In this document: piece after piece, positions 18,868-31,579 of the stretch | Position numbering within the stretch: position 1 is the stretch's first letter | Layout: the number at the start of each line of letters is the position of its first letter | Assembly (NCBI RefSeq): GCF_036370855.1 | Contig: NC_088112.1 | Span: forward strand, 17,290,469-17,354,468 | DNA: 64,000 bases | From: Dromaius novaehollandiae | Taxonomy: Eukaryota; Chordata; Aves; Casuariiformes; Dromaiidae | Reading direction: 5' to 3' | Notes under the pieces: generated by a model | What the model saw: only the letters and a program-made list of their open reading frames with translations | What the model was told of the DNA's origin: nothing | The model's database searches: none | Translations under genes and position numbers: made by a program

Positions 18868-21800
18868 CACACACACATATATATATACACACACGCACAG
18901 GTTATTTATCAGTAAGTTTGGAGGGAATTTACCAACATTGGTGGCATTTCTCATGAGCCATCTTTTAAGTATAATAAAATGAATTAGGAGTTAACTGTGG
19001 GATGAAATCTAAAGGTTTTTAAAGAAAGGCATTTGTTATATCAAAATATCCATGAGATGTAGAGTACCTTTAGTGCTTTATTTACTTCTTTAATATCTTC
19101 CATCTTGAGCTTAGATCTGCGGAAAAAAAAACATTTTGTCATATATTAAAATGGAAGTAATTTTTAATAGTTTTACAGAAAGCATATAATAAATTTTAGC
19201 TGAGCTTAGGAGAACAGAAATAACATCCCCTCCTCTGTATTTCCACAGAAGACAAATACACAAAGACCACAGGATACAACCTCAATTTTGTATATACTTT
19301 TAGAGAAACATGAATTGCACTACTAGGTCAAATCAGAAGTCCCCATAATCCACTGTCCTCTCATTGCCAGAACCTACGAGTAGGTGCCTAGGGAGAAGCA
19401 CAAAACCAGGGAGTACCACATGCTGCCCGATTCCTCTCCCAGGTTCTGGTGTTTTGCAGCTTAGGGACTTGTGAGCCAGACACGAAGACTGCATTTAGCA
19501 GCCTTAGTGAATTCCTCGTTTGTCAGTCAGTCCAGTCTCCCTTTGAACGCACAAACTTTAGTGCCCAGGCTCTCGCACGAGAGTGAGCCCCGCGGCATGG
19601 TGGCAGGTGCTAAGAACCAGCTCCAACAACTTCTGAACCTGCTTTTTGCTGCTATCTTATGTTGTAGCATCAGTCACATCCCAGAGCACTGATCAGGGCT
19701 GAGGTGCTCACAAGTCTGCACAACTTATTTTATGACCTCTAACATCTTCCCCCTGCCGTGCTGCCTCTCTTAGCCCTTCTCAATTGTACTTCTGTTTTTG
19801 AATTGAACTTCAGTTCGATATCTTTTTTGAGACTGGGTATCAGAACCGGATGCAGTATTAGAAATGCAGCCCCCACCATGCATTAAAAGAGGTGCATTCT
19901 GTTCTTCCCTTTACTCCCTAGGAACTAACATCCAAGTCACTTTGTGTTGCTGAATATTGGACTAATGCTTCTGTAGTGCTTTCTGTCATGCCCCCAAGAC
20001 TTCACCAAGTGGCTCATATCTGAGCATCATTTCACACACTGCAAGGATTATTCCCTCTGCAACACTTCAAGTTTATGTGTGTTCAATTTCACCCACCATT
20101 CCACTGTCCAGTCACTGAGCCTAAACTCTTAATTCTCCGGTCGGCTCTGTGCTACTACCCGGAACCACTCAGTATCACCAGCAAACTCCGTCACCTCGGC
20201 ATTCACCCCCTTTTCACGCAATGTGGAAAACAAGTGACAGAAACAATGTGGAAAACGCACAGAATTCCTGTGAGAGCTGGCTTTTTACTGTACTCCATTT
20301 TTTCTCTTAGCCAGTTTACCCATTCAAAGATCTTTCCTTAACGTTCATCTCACGGCTGACTAGTTTCCTATGTATAATAGTAATTGCTTCATAAAATTCT
20401 CACATTTACTGACTTTATAACTTAATGGGTTTTAAAATGTTCTGTGCGTTGGTTGGATAACCAATCCTCCAAGTCCCATCACTTTCAGGAGTCCAGTTCC
20501 TAGAACTTACTGGCTGAGATGAAGTCCCATTTCTTGAAGGGCTTGCTCCTGTTCCTCACAGATTTTCTCTAACTGCTGCTTCTCATCTTGCAGTTTTCTC
20601 AGTTCCTATTAAAAACAAGCATAAAATCTCAAGGGTATCTTAAACACCCTTGAACCTAGCCCGAATGCAGCAGTCCTATGCCCACACATGTAAGTGGACA
20701 GACAGATACTGATGTACAATTTGTGTCTTCAAAATTTAAACTGATAAATACACAGGAGCAGATTCTCTTCAGCTTGATAAGAATTCGCATGCTTTTTAAA
20801 AATCAAATTAAATCACATTATTTTCTACTCTGAAGGCTTGAAAGTGTGTACTTATTATATACAGTTAAAAGACCTAATACATGCTATTATATACAGTTTA
20901 AAGACTTAACACAGCCACTGAAAGCTCTGAACTTGCCATTTCCTAGCTGAGCAGGGGTGTCTCAACATAGGACAGTTGATGATGCTTTTGTCCCCAGCTG
21001 TCCCATCTCAGCAGCCACCTCTAGCTAAGCCGTCCTATTGTCCGAGACCTACACTGCTTCAAGTTCCTTCTCTTTGCATTTTATGTGCAAGTTTATGTTA
21101 CATCAGCCAGTTTTCTGAAACCACTCAGAGGAGGAGAATGGCACAGAAGAAATCACTCAGCTAAAGATGCAAGTATTGCAATGGTTCTAAGCTAGCTTTA
21201 ATCCTGAACAGTGGGCATGCTTGCACTGCACATACCTTCTTCAGTCCTTCCATTTGTTGCAATTCTGTTTTAAGCAGCGTGGTATTATCCTTTTCTTGAT
21301 GTAGTTCTCTTTGCAAAGTTTGCCTCTGTTCTTTTTCAGATTTTAACTCTTTCTCCAGAGTAGAGCTGTTTAAAAATATGCAGTTCTAAGAAACCATATA
21401 GCAGAAAAATATCCTACAGGACTATAAGAATAGCACTGATATAGGAAGAAAGACCCTTATCCAAAAAGGGGCAAAAAGTACTGCAGTGCTCTGGGAAGGG
21501 AAGGAATAGGGATGTTACGACAGACATCAAAATTATATTAGTATTTTCAGGTCACAGCAAACAAGTGGCAATGCTGATCAATGGCTATAAGATTTTTTTT
21601 TTTTTTAAGTACATATTTGACTACTGGTGTTTAGACAGCTATGTTTAAACTGACACCGTACCCTGAAGTCTGAACAGCAAAAGCAGCCTTTTCTATAGGT
21701 ATTAGTCACTTACACACTCAGGCTAGAAGCATGACCATATTTACCTCCTGATCTGGTAACAAAGCACTTGAAAGATCTGTTATTAGTCCAGAGCGACCAG

Positions 21801-24800
21801 ATTTTTACTGGTACTCTGTGTGCCAGACTGGATGTTCTGGAAAAACATTTCAAAATCCTCACGTTAGTGTTCATTTCACACGCACTCACTCTGCTTTCCT
21901 AGAACTTGTACACTTCCATCGATACTTGCTGAACCCAATATGACTCAAATCTATCACCCTTAGCACAAAAGGGATAGAAAACACTTTTTAAAGAAACTGC
22001 AAAAGGGAATGAAAAAAACCTGATCAGATGAAATACCATTTGCTATCCAGTTGGGACATCTGCTGCCGACAAATGTCAAGCCTGCCAGCAAGTTCTTGCT
22101 TCATCTTGTTGCATCTTTCTTCTGCAGCCTGCCTGGCCTTTTCTGCATGCTGCAATCTACAACAAAATAAGGGACACGTACATTTGTAGTCAATTCACAC
22201 ATTCCTTACATATACCCTGTAATTTTTATTTTTATTTTTTAGATCTACTGCACAGATCTTTACAGAATGCCAGAACTTAAAATACTAGTGGAGAAAAGAA
22301 AAAAATGTGTTGACTGGTTTAAGAATAGGTATAACTCATGTTTTTGCAGAAACAGTTGCTTTTAAAAACTCAGTTTAAATAACTTGCATATGGAAAGAGT
22401 TATGGCTTTCAAACTGGTCAGTTACGTGTATGTGTGTCTGGGAAAAAGAACAGAAAATTGCAAAGGGTGATAACAGGAAGAAAGGAAAAAGAACATGTAT
22501 GCTGGCATACGCAGCCAGATGCTTATGAGAGACAGGTGTTTCACACAGGTACAATGAGAATTGGAAGGTCATTCTATAAAGCCTGGAACGTTTCTGCTAA
22601 CATTCTGAGCTTGTAATTATTACCTCTCTTCCATTTGTTTCATAGCAGACATCATCTCATTTGTTTTTCCTTCAAAGGATGATATCGCTTCCGTTTTCTG
22701 TTGTAACGAACACTCTGCATTCTGTAGGAATAAAGTAAACAGATATTTCCTGTAACACATTTTAGTTTTCTAAAGCACCAAGTATCTGTCACTACATATA
22801 AGAAAAAGTGTTTTAGCTTGTTATGGACTGTGCCTGGGTTTAACCAGAACGTACTAACAGAACACCAATAACCACAGATGGGCCAGAACAGTCACTCCTC
22901 AACTCACTTTGTTAGAGCTCAGAAAAACTTAACTGTACTAAGTTTTGACCTAAGAGAGCATCTACAAGCCAATTTTTTTATTTATTTAGAAAGGAATTTG
23001 AGGAAAGAAATTGTCACACTACATAAGCAAGGCAAGTAGATCAATTATGTTACTATTATAATCTGACTGTAACAACTGCCCTTTAAGGTACTTGATAGTG
23101 ATGCTACTGTACAGAACCAGGAAGCCAAAGAGCAGCTTCCGTATCAAGAAAATTCTGCTATTCAATGCAAAGGCATGCACTGACCCACTCGGGTTTTATT
23201 TGCCATTGCTCTGTAAGTTTGTGTGCACCTGTGTAGGAAGAAAAAGCCAGGACAAAGCCTGAACAAGCACTAGGAAACAGGCCAGAGAAATCCCCTAGGC
23301 ATGGCGTTTCCAGCTCCAGGGGAGGGAAAAAAGTCTAGGTAACCTCCTGTTTTCATTAACAGAGACAAGCTCTGTATATTCTGTGCAAACAATACTGCTC
23401 CATCATTTCCTTGTAGAAATGCCTACAAGCTTATTTTCTTGTCCAGCTGAGTTTAATGAAACCCCTAAACAGAAGCAGAAAAAAAAAAAACACGCAGCAG
23501 AAGCAATCCCCAAGCCCTACAGTGTGTATGACCCAAAGGCTGGGGAGCAGAAGTCTAAAAACTGCCAAAGTAGGGAAGAAACTGAGGGGGAGGAGGAAGA
23601 AGGGACACAGGCCCAGCAAGCAAAATGTTTTCCATCTTACTTCTCTAACATCTTACATCCAGAAAGCCGGGTCTTATGCTAAAGGAGGGTATCACAGAAC
23701 ACCAAAACCAATCCAACAGCTTTTTAGCAGCTCCAGGGGCACCCCCGACCCCAGACCTCCCCCTCCCCAAATCTCATGTTTCCTTCCCGCTGCCTGTAGC
23801 GCTCATCTCACCCTTTGGTGCAACCTCCAGAAAGTAGGCAAGAAAAATAACTATTAGTTTTCTATTGATTTAGAGAGGCATGTTGTTGGCTTCTATGGTA
23901 AACAGTGTTAAAGCTGGTGCAGGTGAGAGGCAGGACAACACAGATGGGAAGAAGCAACACAGTTCTTGGCTGCAGTAGGTAACTGCATCATTTGTTAAAA
24001 GCCTAATCATTCAGTGGCTAGAATAAAGGACCCTTGAAACCACCTTCTCCCCTAGGAGAGCTCTCCATTTGTCTCTGAGAATTTGCTGGATGATCCTATG
24101 ACATACCACACAGCATATTCAAGGAGACTTACTTTCTGTCCAAAGACACCCAGTTTCACATCACCAATGAAGCATGGTATGAGAAGTTAAACAATTCCTT
24201 CTACAATTTTAAAACAGAAATTCCTAAGAAAATTGATGCATAAGTATTACTTCAGAGCTATATATGTGTACATGCCCCTTTGTGCATGATTAACAGGTGA
24301 AGAACACCACGAGAGATGCTCTTTCTGTTCACCATTATGTACATACCTGAGATTTGTGGAACATCTGCAAGTTAATAGCTTTCACCTCTTCTAACTGTTG
24401 GCGAAGTGCAACCAGGGTGTCTTGTTTCTCATGAGTATCTTTTTCCAAAAGTTTCATGGCAATTTCCATTTCTGTTTTCATTCCAATCTGTAACTCCAAC
24501 TCTTTCTCTAGTTCCTTACAAAGAGATTTCCTAGTTACTGCTATATAGTCATGCATCAGGGATAAGTGTTTCCAAAACCCATAAAACCCTACAAAGGAAC
24601 TACATATTACTCTCTAATACTAAGCAGTGATTTTTACAGAGAAGATACCATGGCAAGTTAGTAAGAACAAAATGCTATTTGAGACTTTATTTCAGGTCTC
24701 TGCATCATACCAGGTGATCTGCACCCTTGCTCTGGAGCGCAGAGTTCAGTGTGCAACTTGGCTGCCTTTCAAATGAAGCACTTTCCTGGCAGCTGGAGAT

Positions 24801-27800
24801 CTGCTGGTTTAGAGAGCCACGGGCTCCAGGAAGCCTTGTCAGCCTCTCCACCAGTCACTTATTAGCAAAGTTCACCATGGAGGTGATTATTACGCATATG
24901 CCATATTTTCATCCATAAAGGCAGATACCCTTCTTTGTGCTCTTATCTTAGTCTCCAAGAGCCTACCAGCATTATTACAGCACAAAGCGGAAGGCCTTTC
25001 ATTTTCAGCTTTTCAAAAAACACAGCTTTCCAGTTCTTTACAGACACTGCAAGTGATTTATGTTCAACATCCTGCTTGCAAATCCATTATGAATTCAGGA
25101 TAGTTGCAAAAAGTTTGCAACACTACCTCAAAGCAGACAGAATCTGAGTCTTTCATTTCACTTTCCATAGCTAAGTTTCCTCACCAGCCTGATTTTTTTT
25201 TCTTCTTTCAACTGCTTCCAGACATCACTGTACATTTCATCCAGACCCTGGCGTGACTGCTTATAGGTATCCAATTCTACCTTTGTGTCTTCTTTTGTTA
25301 CCTACAAGAAATATTAGCAAAAAAGCTGTGTAAGATGACAAAACTATGTATTTAAAGTTTGCCTCAAATTCTTCTGCAGAATACAGTATTTCCATGTGCT
25401 ATTTCAAACAAAATCCTATTATTTTTACAATTAATAAGCTGGCAAACATTAAGAAGCAGAAATTTCAAAGAATAGATTAAGAACAAAAAGAAACCTGTAT
25501 ATTACTTTAAGACCCTCTCCATTTTGCAAGTACATATTTAAGTCTGTAGTAGAGAACAGCAAAACCTAATGTCTGCACATATTATATATACACTAATAAG
25601 CAGTGATCAACAGTAGCCCGCAGTATGACCGTATATTTAGCATTCAAATTCAAAGTGGTTTCAAGAGCACTGAACTACAGTTGATCAAAACCAAGGGCTT
25701 ATTTTAACAGTTCCCATGATCTTTAAATAGGTGTCCTACCTCCACGCTTTTTTCGCTCCGTTCACGAATTAATTCATTTTGTTGTTTTAACTGCTGCTGC
25801 TCTTCCTGAAGTGATCCAATTCGGTCAGTTGCTGCTGTGAGCTGTTTACAAAAGGACCATGTCAACATTTAATCACTATACAACCAGGTAACATCTGGAA
25901 GAGTTCTAAAGTTCATAGCTTAGTTTTTGTGGCAGATGCACTGCTCACTTCTCTCCCTGGCTCTTTCGTTCTCCCCAGAACTTGTTTCCTTTGCAACCAT
26001 ACTCACTCTACAGCCAAACTTAGTAAGCCCACCAGTATTTGTTCACTTTAACCTCTACTTCATGCTCTCATCAGTTATTCTGAATATTTGCTGTATAAAG
26101 AAATGCATCTGAGTGCAAGAAAGCATCATGCACAGCTGCTAGAGAAACCAAGTTAATTTGTGCTGTTCTTTGCAAATATTCATTTACTGGTGAGGTAGCT
26201 CACTGGACTATCACATTAACCTCTTTCTTTGTATATGAGTTACGGCCTCTGTTCAGTCCTAAAATGAAGCGTATTTATTATTCAAGTCCTTTGGATTTGG
26301 GCCTGAGGACCATCTTAGGTTTGTGGTGTTCATTCAGGAATGAACTGGAAGACATATGGCAAATCAGGGCTACCATCTACTGATGAAGACTTAGGGCATT
26401 TTAATGGGAAGATAACCCCAAAAGGACTGGAAATTGGACTACACAGATATACACTGAACTTCTAAAGGAAAGGAGGAAACAAACAAATGAACAAAAAACC
26501 CAAACCAAACCCGAAACCCTTGTCATGTGTGCTGTGGGATTATATTTCGGTTCCCAGCTAGGAAAGAGTTCCAAATTGCAGCGCAATTCTTTATTTCTCT
26601 TCTTCTGTCTTCTATTCCAGTTGACATTAAAAATACATACAAAAAGTGTGTGTGCAGCAGGAAGGAGGAGGAATCATGTGCATTAGTAACACAATTAGTT
26701 TTAGCTGGAGACACCACTGCACCACCGCAAGAAGAAAAACTTTAATTAAGGAAACCCTGTCTAACAAATAAGTGCCCAGAAGCATTTTAATTTCTAACAT
26801 AATACACAAGCTTTCTGCAGAGCTTGCCAAGTGTGCCAACTCATACCAGTCTTATCAATCCCCCACACTTCATAAGCATCAACTCAAGCTTTCTAGGTCT
26901 AAGATAAACTCTTAGGGAGTTTTGCCACTGATAGCAACGAGCTAAGAAGGGAAAATAGGAAGGTTTATAAAAAGAAATATTTAACAGACTAGACACAAAC
27001 CTCTTCCTGCAGTTTTGAATTGGTCTTTTCTAAACAGTCTATTTTGTTCTGAAGATCTGCAACTGTGCAACTACAACAAGGAAGAAAAACGTATTAAAAC
27101 AATATAAGAAATGTCAACATTCAGCATTTATTCCCACCCCCAATTTTTGTTACTATCTTGTATTTGTTGACAATGAAATACTATGGTGAGCTGGGAAAAA
27201 CCTAGAGGAAGAACAGTTGTCTCTTAAGTTATGACAGTACATAAAATAGGGTGCCAAGTATAGACAAGCATATTAGTTTGTGGCCCTGTTCTAGCCTAGC
27301 TTTTGCAGTCTAACACCTCTCTGATGTTCAGGAGGATAAGGGAAGGCTGTTCCTCCACTGGGCAACCCATGAGAAAAGAGCACAGAGTCTTCATCTAAAA
27401 ACAAACATCCAGATGCACTTGCAATAATTTTCTCTTTAAAAAGAATCTTCAAAATCATCTGTTAATCATAAATAAGTCTCAACCCCCTCCAACTATTATT
27501 AAGACTTTATTTTTCTGCATTGCATTCTGCATCAGAAGAGCAAGATTATAAAGTGAAACTAAGATTTTTGGCAAAAAAAGGCATTTCAATGTCAGACAAA
27601 AATCTACAAGATCGACAACAGAAATATTTAAAGCCGTACTAGAAGAGCTAAACAGAACAAGTGTTTGTACATCAGAATAGACAAAAACCTCACCTTAGAT
27701 GTCGGTTAAGTTCTTCTACATAATGCTTCTGGTCAAGCACAGCAGTAATCCCTCCATCTCTAATTGTAAAAATGAGAACTGATTTATTGAGAAGAAACTT

Positions 27801-30800
27801 CTCTTCACTCTAAAGAGTTAGCTTGTACTAGGGTTTTCAGCATAGACTTGCAAACGTATCTGAGTTGGAACCTTTTTCTTTTCTTCCCCTTATAAAATTA
27901 CTTGTGCATGAACCAGGCTAGAAGCAGTAGGAAGGTAAGATATTTTTTAGTCAGAATATCTGGAAATTACTGGGATACCATTAAGATTTCAGAGGTGAAA
28001 GGATAGATTTCCAGAGCAGCAAGCATTAGAAAATTGTATTACATGTCCCCTATAACAGACTTCGTTTAATCTTACATGCTAAGCTTGGAAAAAATACATT
28101 TCCTAAGGCTGGGTAAGGGAGGGGAAGGGTATCTGGATGTTCTATAAAGTAATTACTTTTCCATTCTGTTTCACCTACAGTCAACTTGAGTACAGTTCTC
28201 AAAAAATATTATGAAAATGAAGAGAACTGGAATATGCTTTTAATTTAAGAAAGTGAAACTAATTAAGCACTTTTTTTGTACAACATGAAGTGATAGAGGC
28301 TTTCAAGACACATTATTGACCTGAAGGTCCGTCTTTCCTTTCAGAAGGAAAGGGCTAAAAGTGATTGCAGGTACTACTGATCTCATGCCATACTCCCTTT
28401 ATTTTGTCTCTTTGTCACTCCTCATACTTCGCATTGCTGTATCTCCTCAGCTGCTAAACAGTCAAGTGCTCTGAAGTGCAGGAGGTAAACAAACTATGAA
28501 GTCCTCTCCCTCCACGAGTCTTCTAGATACAGTGATACTACCAGTTACAGTCTACACTTCACTGAACACTTCAGTAAAAAGCAGACTGTTTTTCCCCTAA
28601 CTGACCTCTCCCACAGAGACAGCTACTTAATCAAGAGCATTTCTGAAACAGTTCAAGGCAGTGTTTTTGCAGGTGGCCTGGCAGATCATATTGCCTACAA
28701 ACAAACAAAAATGCTACCCGAAACTTCAGGTGCTCTTAATATGGTCCCAGCTTCAGACACAGACTCTCCACACTGTATTGCTGTTAAAATTACTATAGTT
28801 CAAACTTTGAAAGCTAGTACTTTTGTTTAACTAACAAATCCACTCAGAATTCTCTTTTTTGGATAATTAAAAGAACTGAAGGCATCTGTAGCACTGACTG
28901 TCTGAAAGTGTTTTTTTTTTTTTAAATAATAATTATGAATCAGTAATTCACCAAACATACTGTTTGCCATCGCTGTCCTGGGTTTCCTTAAGGTACAAGG
29001 AAAAATCAATCACTCCAACCTGAAAAATAAATTTAAGACATTAACATATCTTCACACTGAAATTCTGAATAGCAGTATGCATTACTTTACATTTTTACCT
29101 TTTCCAAATATAAAATGTAAGTTTAGAAAGAAAGCTAACACCTATCTTCTTCCCCACTGAAGTTAACTTGTAAAAGAGCTGCTGTTTGTCACAAAAGCAT
29201 CAGAATGAAGACCAAAATTAATGTGCTTAGTTTCCTAGCAGTTATTAATTTTAACAGTGATTCCATGAGATCCTACGGAAAGACAGATACTAATGTCATG
29301 TTTCCCACACTGAATAAAAAAAAGGTACACGCTCCTATATGCGACACATAACATCAAATTAAACACAGAAACTGCATTTGCTTGAACCACAAATACCCAA
29401 AACATTCATTACACACCTGGGCTGTTTATTAAAGCAGTAAATGCATGTGACATCAAAAACCCACCCAAAACAACCCCCCTCCCACAACCTGCAAAACAAA
29501 AGCCCCTAAAACTCCAGAAAATCCAAAGCTTAAACTAGCAGGCTAATCTTGAAAATATATTTCCTGTAATTAGCTTAGTTCATTTTTGATTTCTCATAAG
29601 GCATTCAAATGCCTGCTTATGAAACACAGACAAAGCTAACCCAAGTTGTGTACCAGATCTAAGAACTCTGGAACCATTTCATTAAAGTATTTATGGATGT
29701 ACTTAATTGTTAATGGAATCTTTTAATAGCTGATTTTATTTAAAGTCTATTCTTTACCTGGGAATCCAAGTCTTCTCCTTTCAAGCAAAGGTTTGCATCA
29801 ATAACATTCAGTCCAACTAGCAGACCCACAATAACTGCTCCTTCCTCTTCCATCATCAATGCATCAGGTTCATAAAATTCACTAGAAGAAACATTATAAG
29901 GCATCACTGCACATCATAACAATTGTAACGGCACTTCCATCACTGAAGTCACATAAATGGCAATGTAGTCCTTATGCAGTAAACTGGCGAGGAGGGACTG
30001 ATCAGCCTATGTGTTAGAGCTGTATAAGACAGAAGCAGCAGAGCTTGCACAGAAAAGTGTTCTACGTGTTTATCTGCAAATTCACTGCAAAAGCAATGAA
30101 CAACTTGCTCCTCTGCAGGTTGCAAGAAAAAGCTTAAGCTACTCAATTAAAGATCTCTTACCATAGCAATGCAAGTTCAGTGAATACAACCTACATGTGT
30201 CTGTTCTGTTACCTTAATAGATGCTTATTGTCCAAGAGTACTTTGAGATAATCTGCCAGTTTCTTTTGCATGAGTGCAAGATAAAGCCAAGCTCTTCCTC
30301 TTCCTACAGCAGTCCTAAAAGGAAAAGTTGCAAGTTTTGGTAAAACTAAAATGTTTTAATAGGTAATTTCATGTAATTCAAAATTCTCCCTTTAAGAAGA
30401 GAGAGGAAGATAGATATTTATTGAAACACAAAATCCTAAGGGAAATGAAGTGTTGTCTCCAGAACACAGAACCATTCCAGTACATCCCACTGCTTCACTG
30501 AAGGAAAAGTATCTTGTAAAAACTTTCTAGATTGGAAAGGTAAACAATACTTTGACTAACTCATAACCCAAACACTGATGCAGTCTGCTAGCATGAGAAT
30601 CTAGGAGTAATACTAGCTTCTTTTCATCATCCTGAATTACCCAAAATAAATATCATATGCACACACATAGTTAAGCAAAGCCATACAAGTGATGGAAAGA
30701 GAAGGAAAGAAAATATCTGTGAAGACTCAGCAGCAAGCTTGTAGAAGTTCTCAAATGCTATTTTTAATCTGACAGTGCTGTTGAGTCAGAAGTGCAGAAT

Positions 30801-31579
30801 ACCTTAAGATGTCCTCTTTACCTCTTGGAAAAGCCAATGCTTCCAGCATACGCTATCTTTCCGTTTGGGAATAAGATCTCAATAGGGCAAGGTGAGAGAG
30901 TACAGGAAGGATTCTTCTTCCCAGAGGTATAAATGAATTGCATCATCCCAATAATCAACTTACTTCAGCTCTGGCAGATTTTTAACACTAGTTGCTATAT
31001 CTGATGCTTCAGGACACAGTTTCTCCACTAGCTCCAAAGGACCAAAAAATGATTTGTTCTGTCCAATAAAAGTCTTCTTCACTAAAGAGAGTACAGAGAG
31101 GAGTTTGTGAGGAAAAGCGACAAGCTTCCACCTCCAACAGCGCAAGTTTTAGTCTACGTTTTACTTCATCTTACCACCTCCTCATATGTAAATGGAAATG
31201 GGATGCTAAAAAAACCCCTTGACCATTTAGGCAACAGTCAATACAGGGCATATTAGAAGGTAAGCACATAGGTGTATCGGGAATACCGAATAACATCTTA
31301 CAGTGTATGCAATTAATATTAATTTCATGTTCAAGTCCAACTGAAGAGGCAGCGAGGCAGGACGCAGCGGCGTCCATCCCCCTCCTCTCGTGACGCCGCG
31401 GCGGGAGGACGCGGGCACTCACCTTTCAGCCCGTGCTTGAGGCAGTGCTCCAGCACCACGAAGAACTGCTGCAAGGGCGGGAAGTCTGAGTCCAGGGTGC
31501 GGCCCAGGCTCAGGGCTGACTGGATCAGGGTTTTGATACTGAGCTTCATCATGTTCATGAGGTTTGCGCGCTCCTCCAT
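18001..31579 (-). CDS. RUFY1: RUFY1, RUN and FYVE domain-containing protein 1 (598 aa from chosen start)
   Basis: Early-endosome effector that binds PtdIns(3)P through its FYVE finger and Rab GTPases, acting in endocytic recycling. Seventeen exons (minus strand): 31423-31579, 30964-31081, 30213-30314, 29758-29881, 28961-29019, 27694-27759, 27001-27070, 25740-25841, 25185-25301, 24347-24514, 22624-22721, 22037-22156, 21236-21365, 20511-20605, 19068-19116, 18686-18763, 18001-18144. Phases match throughout; total 1797 nt. RUN domain about residues 35-165 ([35 protein letters not shown]), coiled coils about 195-520, FYVE 530-590 with WLKDD, RRKHHCRNCG and VRVCDTC and all eight zinc cysteines. [14 protein letters not shown] and EASDIATSV identify RUFY1 and not RUFY2. 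Human RUFY1 (708 aa) has about 110 more N-terminal residues, so the start here is provisional. Confidence 0.95.
18686..18763 (-). CDS. RUFY1: RUFY1 exon 16 (first half of FYVE finger)
   Basis: Acceptor TTTCTTAG, donor AAG|GTAGTTAT; residues 526-551. WLKDD (the WxxD signature), zinc ligands C537 and C540, and RRK of the basic PtdIns(3)P-binding patch. Confidence 0.96.
18805..18898. repeat. (TA)n/(CA)n compound microsatellite
   Basis: About 94 bp of alternating TA and CA units, in the intron between the two exons that encode the FYVE finger. On the RUFY1 strand it reads TG/TA. Likely length-polymorphic. Confidence 0.95.
19068..19116 (-). CDS. RUFY1: RUFY1 exon 15
   Basis: Short 49-nt exon; acceptor TTCCGCAG after a long pyrimidine run, donor AAG|GTACTCTA; residues 509-525, [16 protein letters not shown]. 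Confidence 0.94.
19320..20430 (-). mobile_element. Ancient degenerate CR1-type LINE fragment (3' part of ORF2)
   Basis: The plus-strand text reads as the antisense of a CR1 reverse-transcriptase region. Landmarks are ACCTCTAACATCTTCCCCCT near 19735, TTTTTTGAGACTGGGTATCAG near 19825, and AGCAAACTCCGTCACCTC near 20180, the antisense of the RT active-site block that in CR1 encodes AKFADDT. All frames are broken. The element lies in the same orientation as RUFY1 and fills most of the intron between exons 14 and 15. Boundaries are approximate, from recognition and not alignment. Confidence 0.8.
20511..20605 (-). CDS. RUFY1: RUFY1 exon 14
   Basis: Acceptor TTTTAATAG, donor CA|GTAAGTTC; residues 478-508. 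[18 protein letters not shown] is shared with human RUFY1. Confidence 0.95.
20852..20912. repeat. Diverged tandem duplication, about 32-bp period
   Basis: TATTATATACAGTT plus following AAAGACCTAATAC recurs as TATTATATACAGTT plus TAAAGACTTAACAC about 32 bp later. Two copies within a RUFY1 intron. Confidence 0.75.
21236..21365 (-). CDS. RUFY1: RUFY1 exon 13
   Basis: Acceptor TTTAAACAG, donor AAG|GTATGTGC; residues 434-477. [19 protein letters not shown] and a coiled-coil end, QQMEGLKK. Confidence 0.94.
22037..22156 (-). CDS. RUFY1: RUFY1 exon 12
   Basis: Acceptor TTGTTGTAG, donor TG|GTATTTCA; residues 394-433. [20 protein letters not shown] coiled coil; the split codon at the end restores a cysteine matching HEQC in the human protein. 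Confidence 0.94.
22624..22721 (-). CDS. RUFY1: RUFY1 exon 11
   Basis: Acceptor TTCCTACAG, donor AG|GTAATAAT; residues 362-393. [20 protein letters not shown] then AMKQMEE. Confidence 0.95.
24347..24514 (-). CDS. RUFY1: RUFY1 exon 10
   Basis: Acceptor CTTTGTAAG, donor CAG|GTATGTAC; residues 306-361. The most conserved coiled coil: [19 protein letters not shown] and [18 protein letters not shown]. Confidence 0.96.
25185..25301 (-). CDS. RUFY1: RUFY1 exon 9
   Basis: Acceptor TTCTTGTAG, donor CTG|GTGAGGAA; residues 267-305. [20 protein letters not shown] and a lysine-rich end, LKEEKKIRL. Confidence 0.95.
25740..25841 (-). CDS. RUFY1: RUFY1 exon 8
   Basis: Acceptor GTAAACAG, donor GAG|GTAGGACA; residues 233-266. 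Glutamine-rich coiled coil, [19 protein letters not shown]. Confidence 0.94.
27001..27070 (-). CDS. RUFY1: RUFY1 exon 7
   Basis: Acceptor TTGTTGTAG, donor GAG|GTTTGTGT (weak); residues 209-232. [20 protein letters not shown] with coiled-coil heptads. Confidence 0.92.
27694..27759 (-). CDS. RUFY1: RUFY1 exon 6
   Basis: Acceptor CAATTAG, donor AG|GTGAGGTT; residues 187-208. [16 protein letters not shown], the start of the coiled-coil region. Confidence 0.93.
28961..29019 (-). CDS. RUFY1: RUFY1 exon 5
   Basis: Acceptor TTTTTCAG, donor CA|GTATGTTT; residues 168-186. [11 protein letters not shown] is conserved; the following ETQDSDGK is variable in the family. Confidence 0.92.
29758..29881 (-). 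CDS. RUFY1: RUFY1 exon 4
   Basis: Acceptor TTCTTCTAG, donor CAG|GTAAAGA; residues 126-167. [20 protein letters not shown] and [14 protein letters not shown] close the RUN domain. Confidence 0.96.
30213..30314 (-). CDS. RUFY1: RUFY1 exon 3
   Basis: Acceptor CTTTTAG, donor AG|GTAACAG; residues 92-125. RUN segment [20 protein letters not shown] and DNKHLL. Confidence 0.95.
30964..31081 (-). CDS. RUFY1: RUFY1 exon 2
   Basis: Acceptor CTCTTTAG, donor AA|GTAAGTTG; residues 53-91. RUN-domain segment [20 protein letters not shown] and [17 protein letters not shown]. Confidence 0.96.

Noticed and set aside
23383..23857. Lysine-rich overlapping open frames in a RUFY1 intron
   Set aside because: They sit over an A-rich stretch, have no splice support and no similarity to any protein I recognise.
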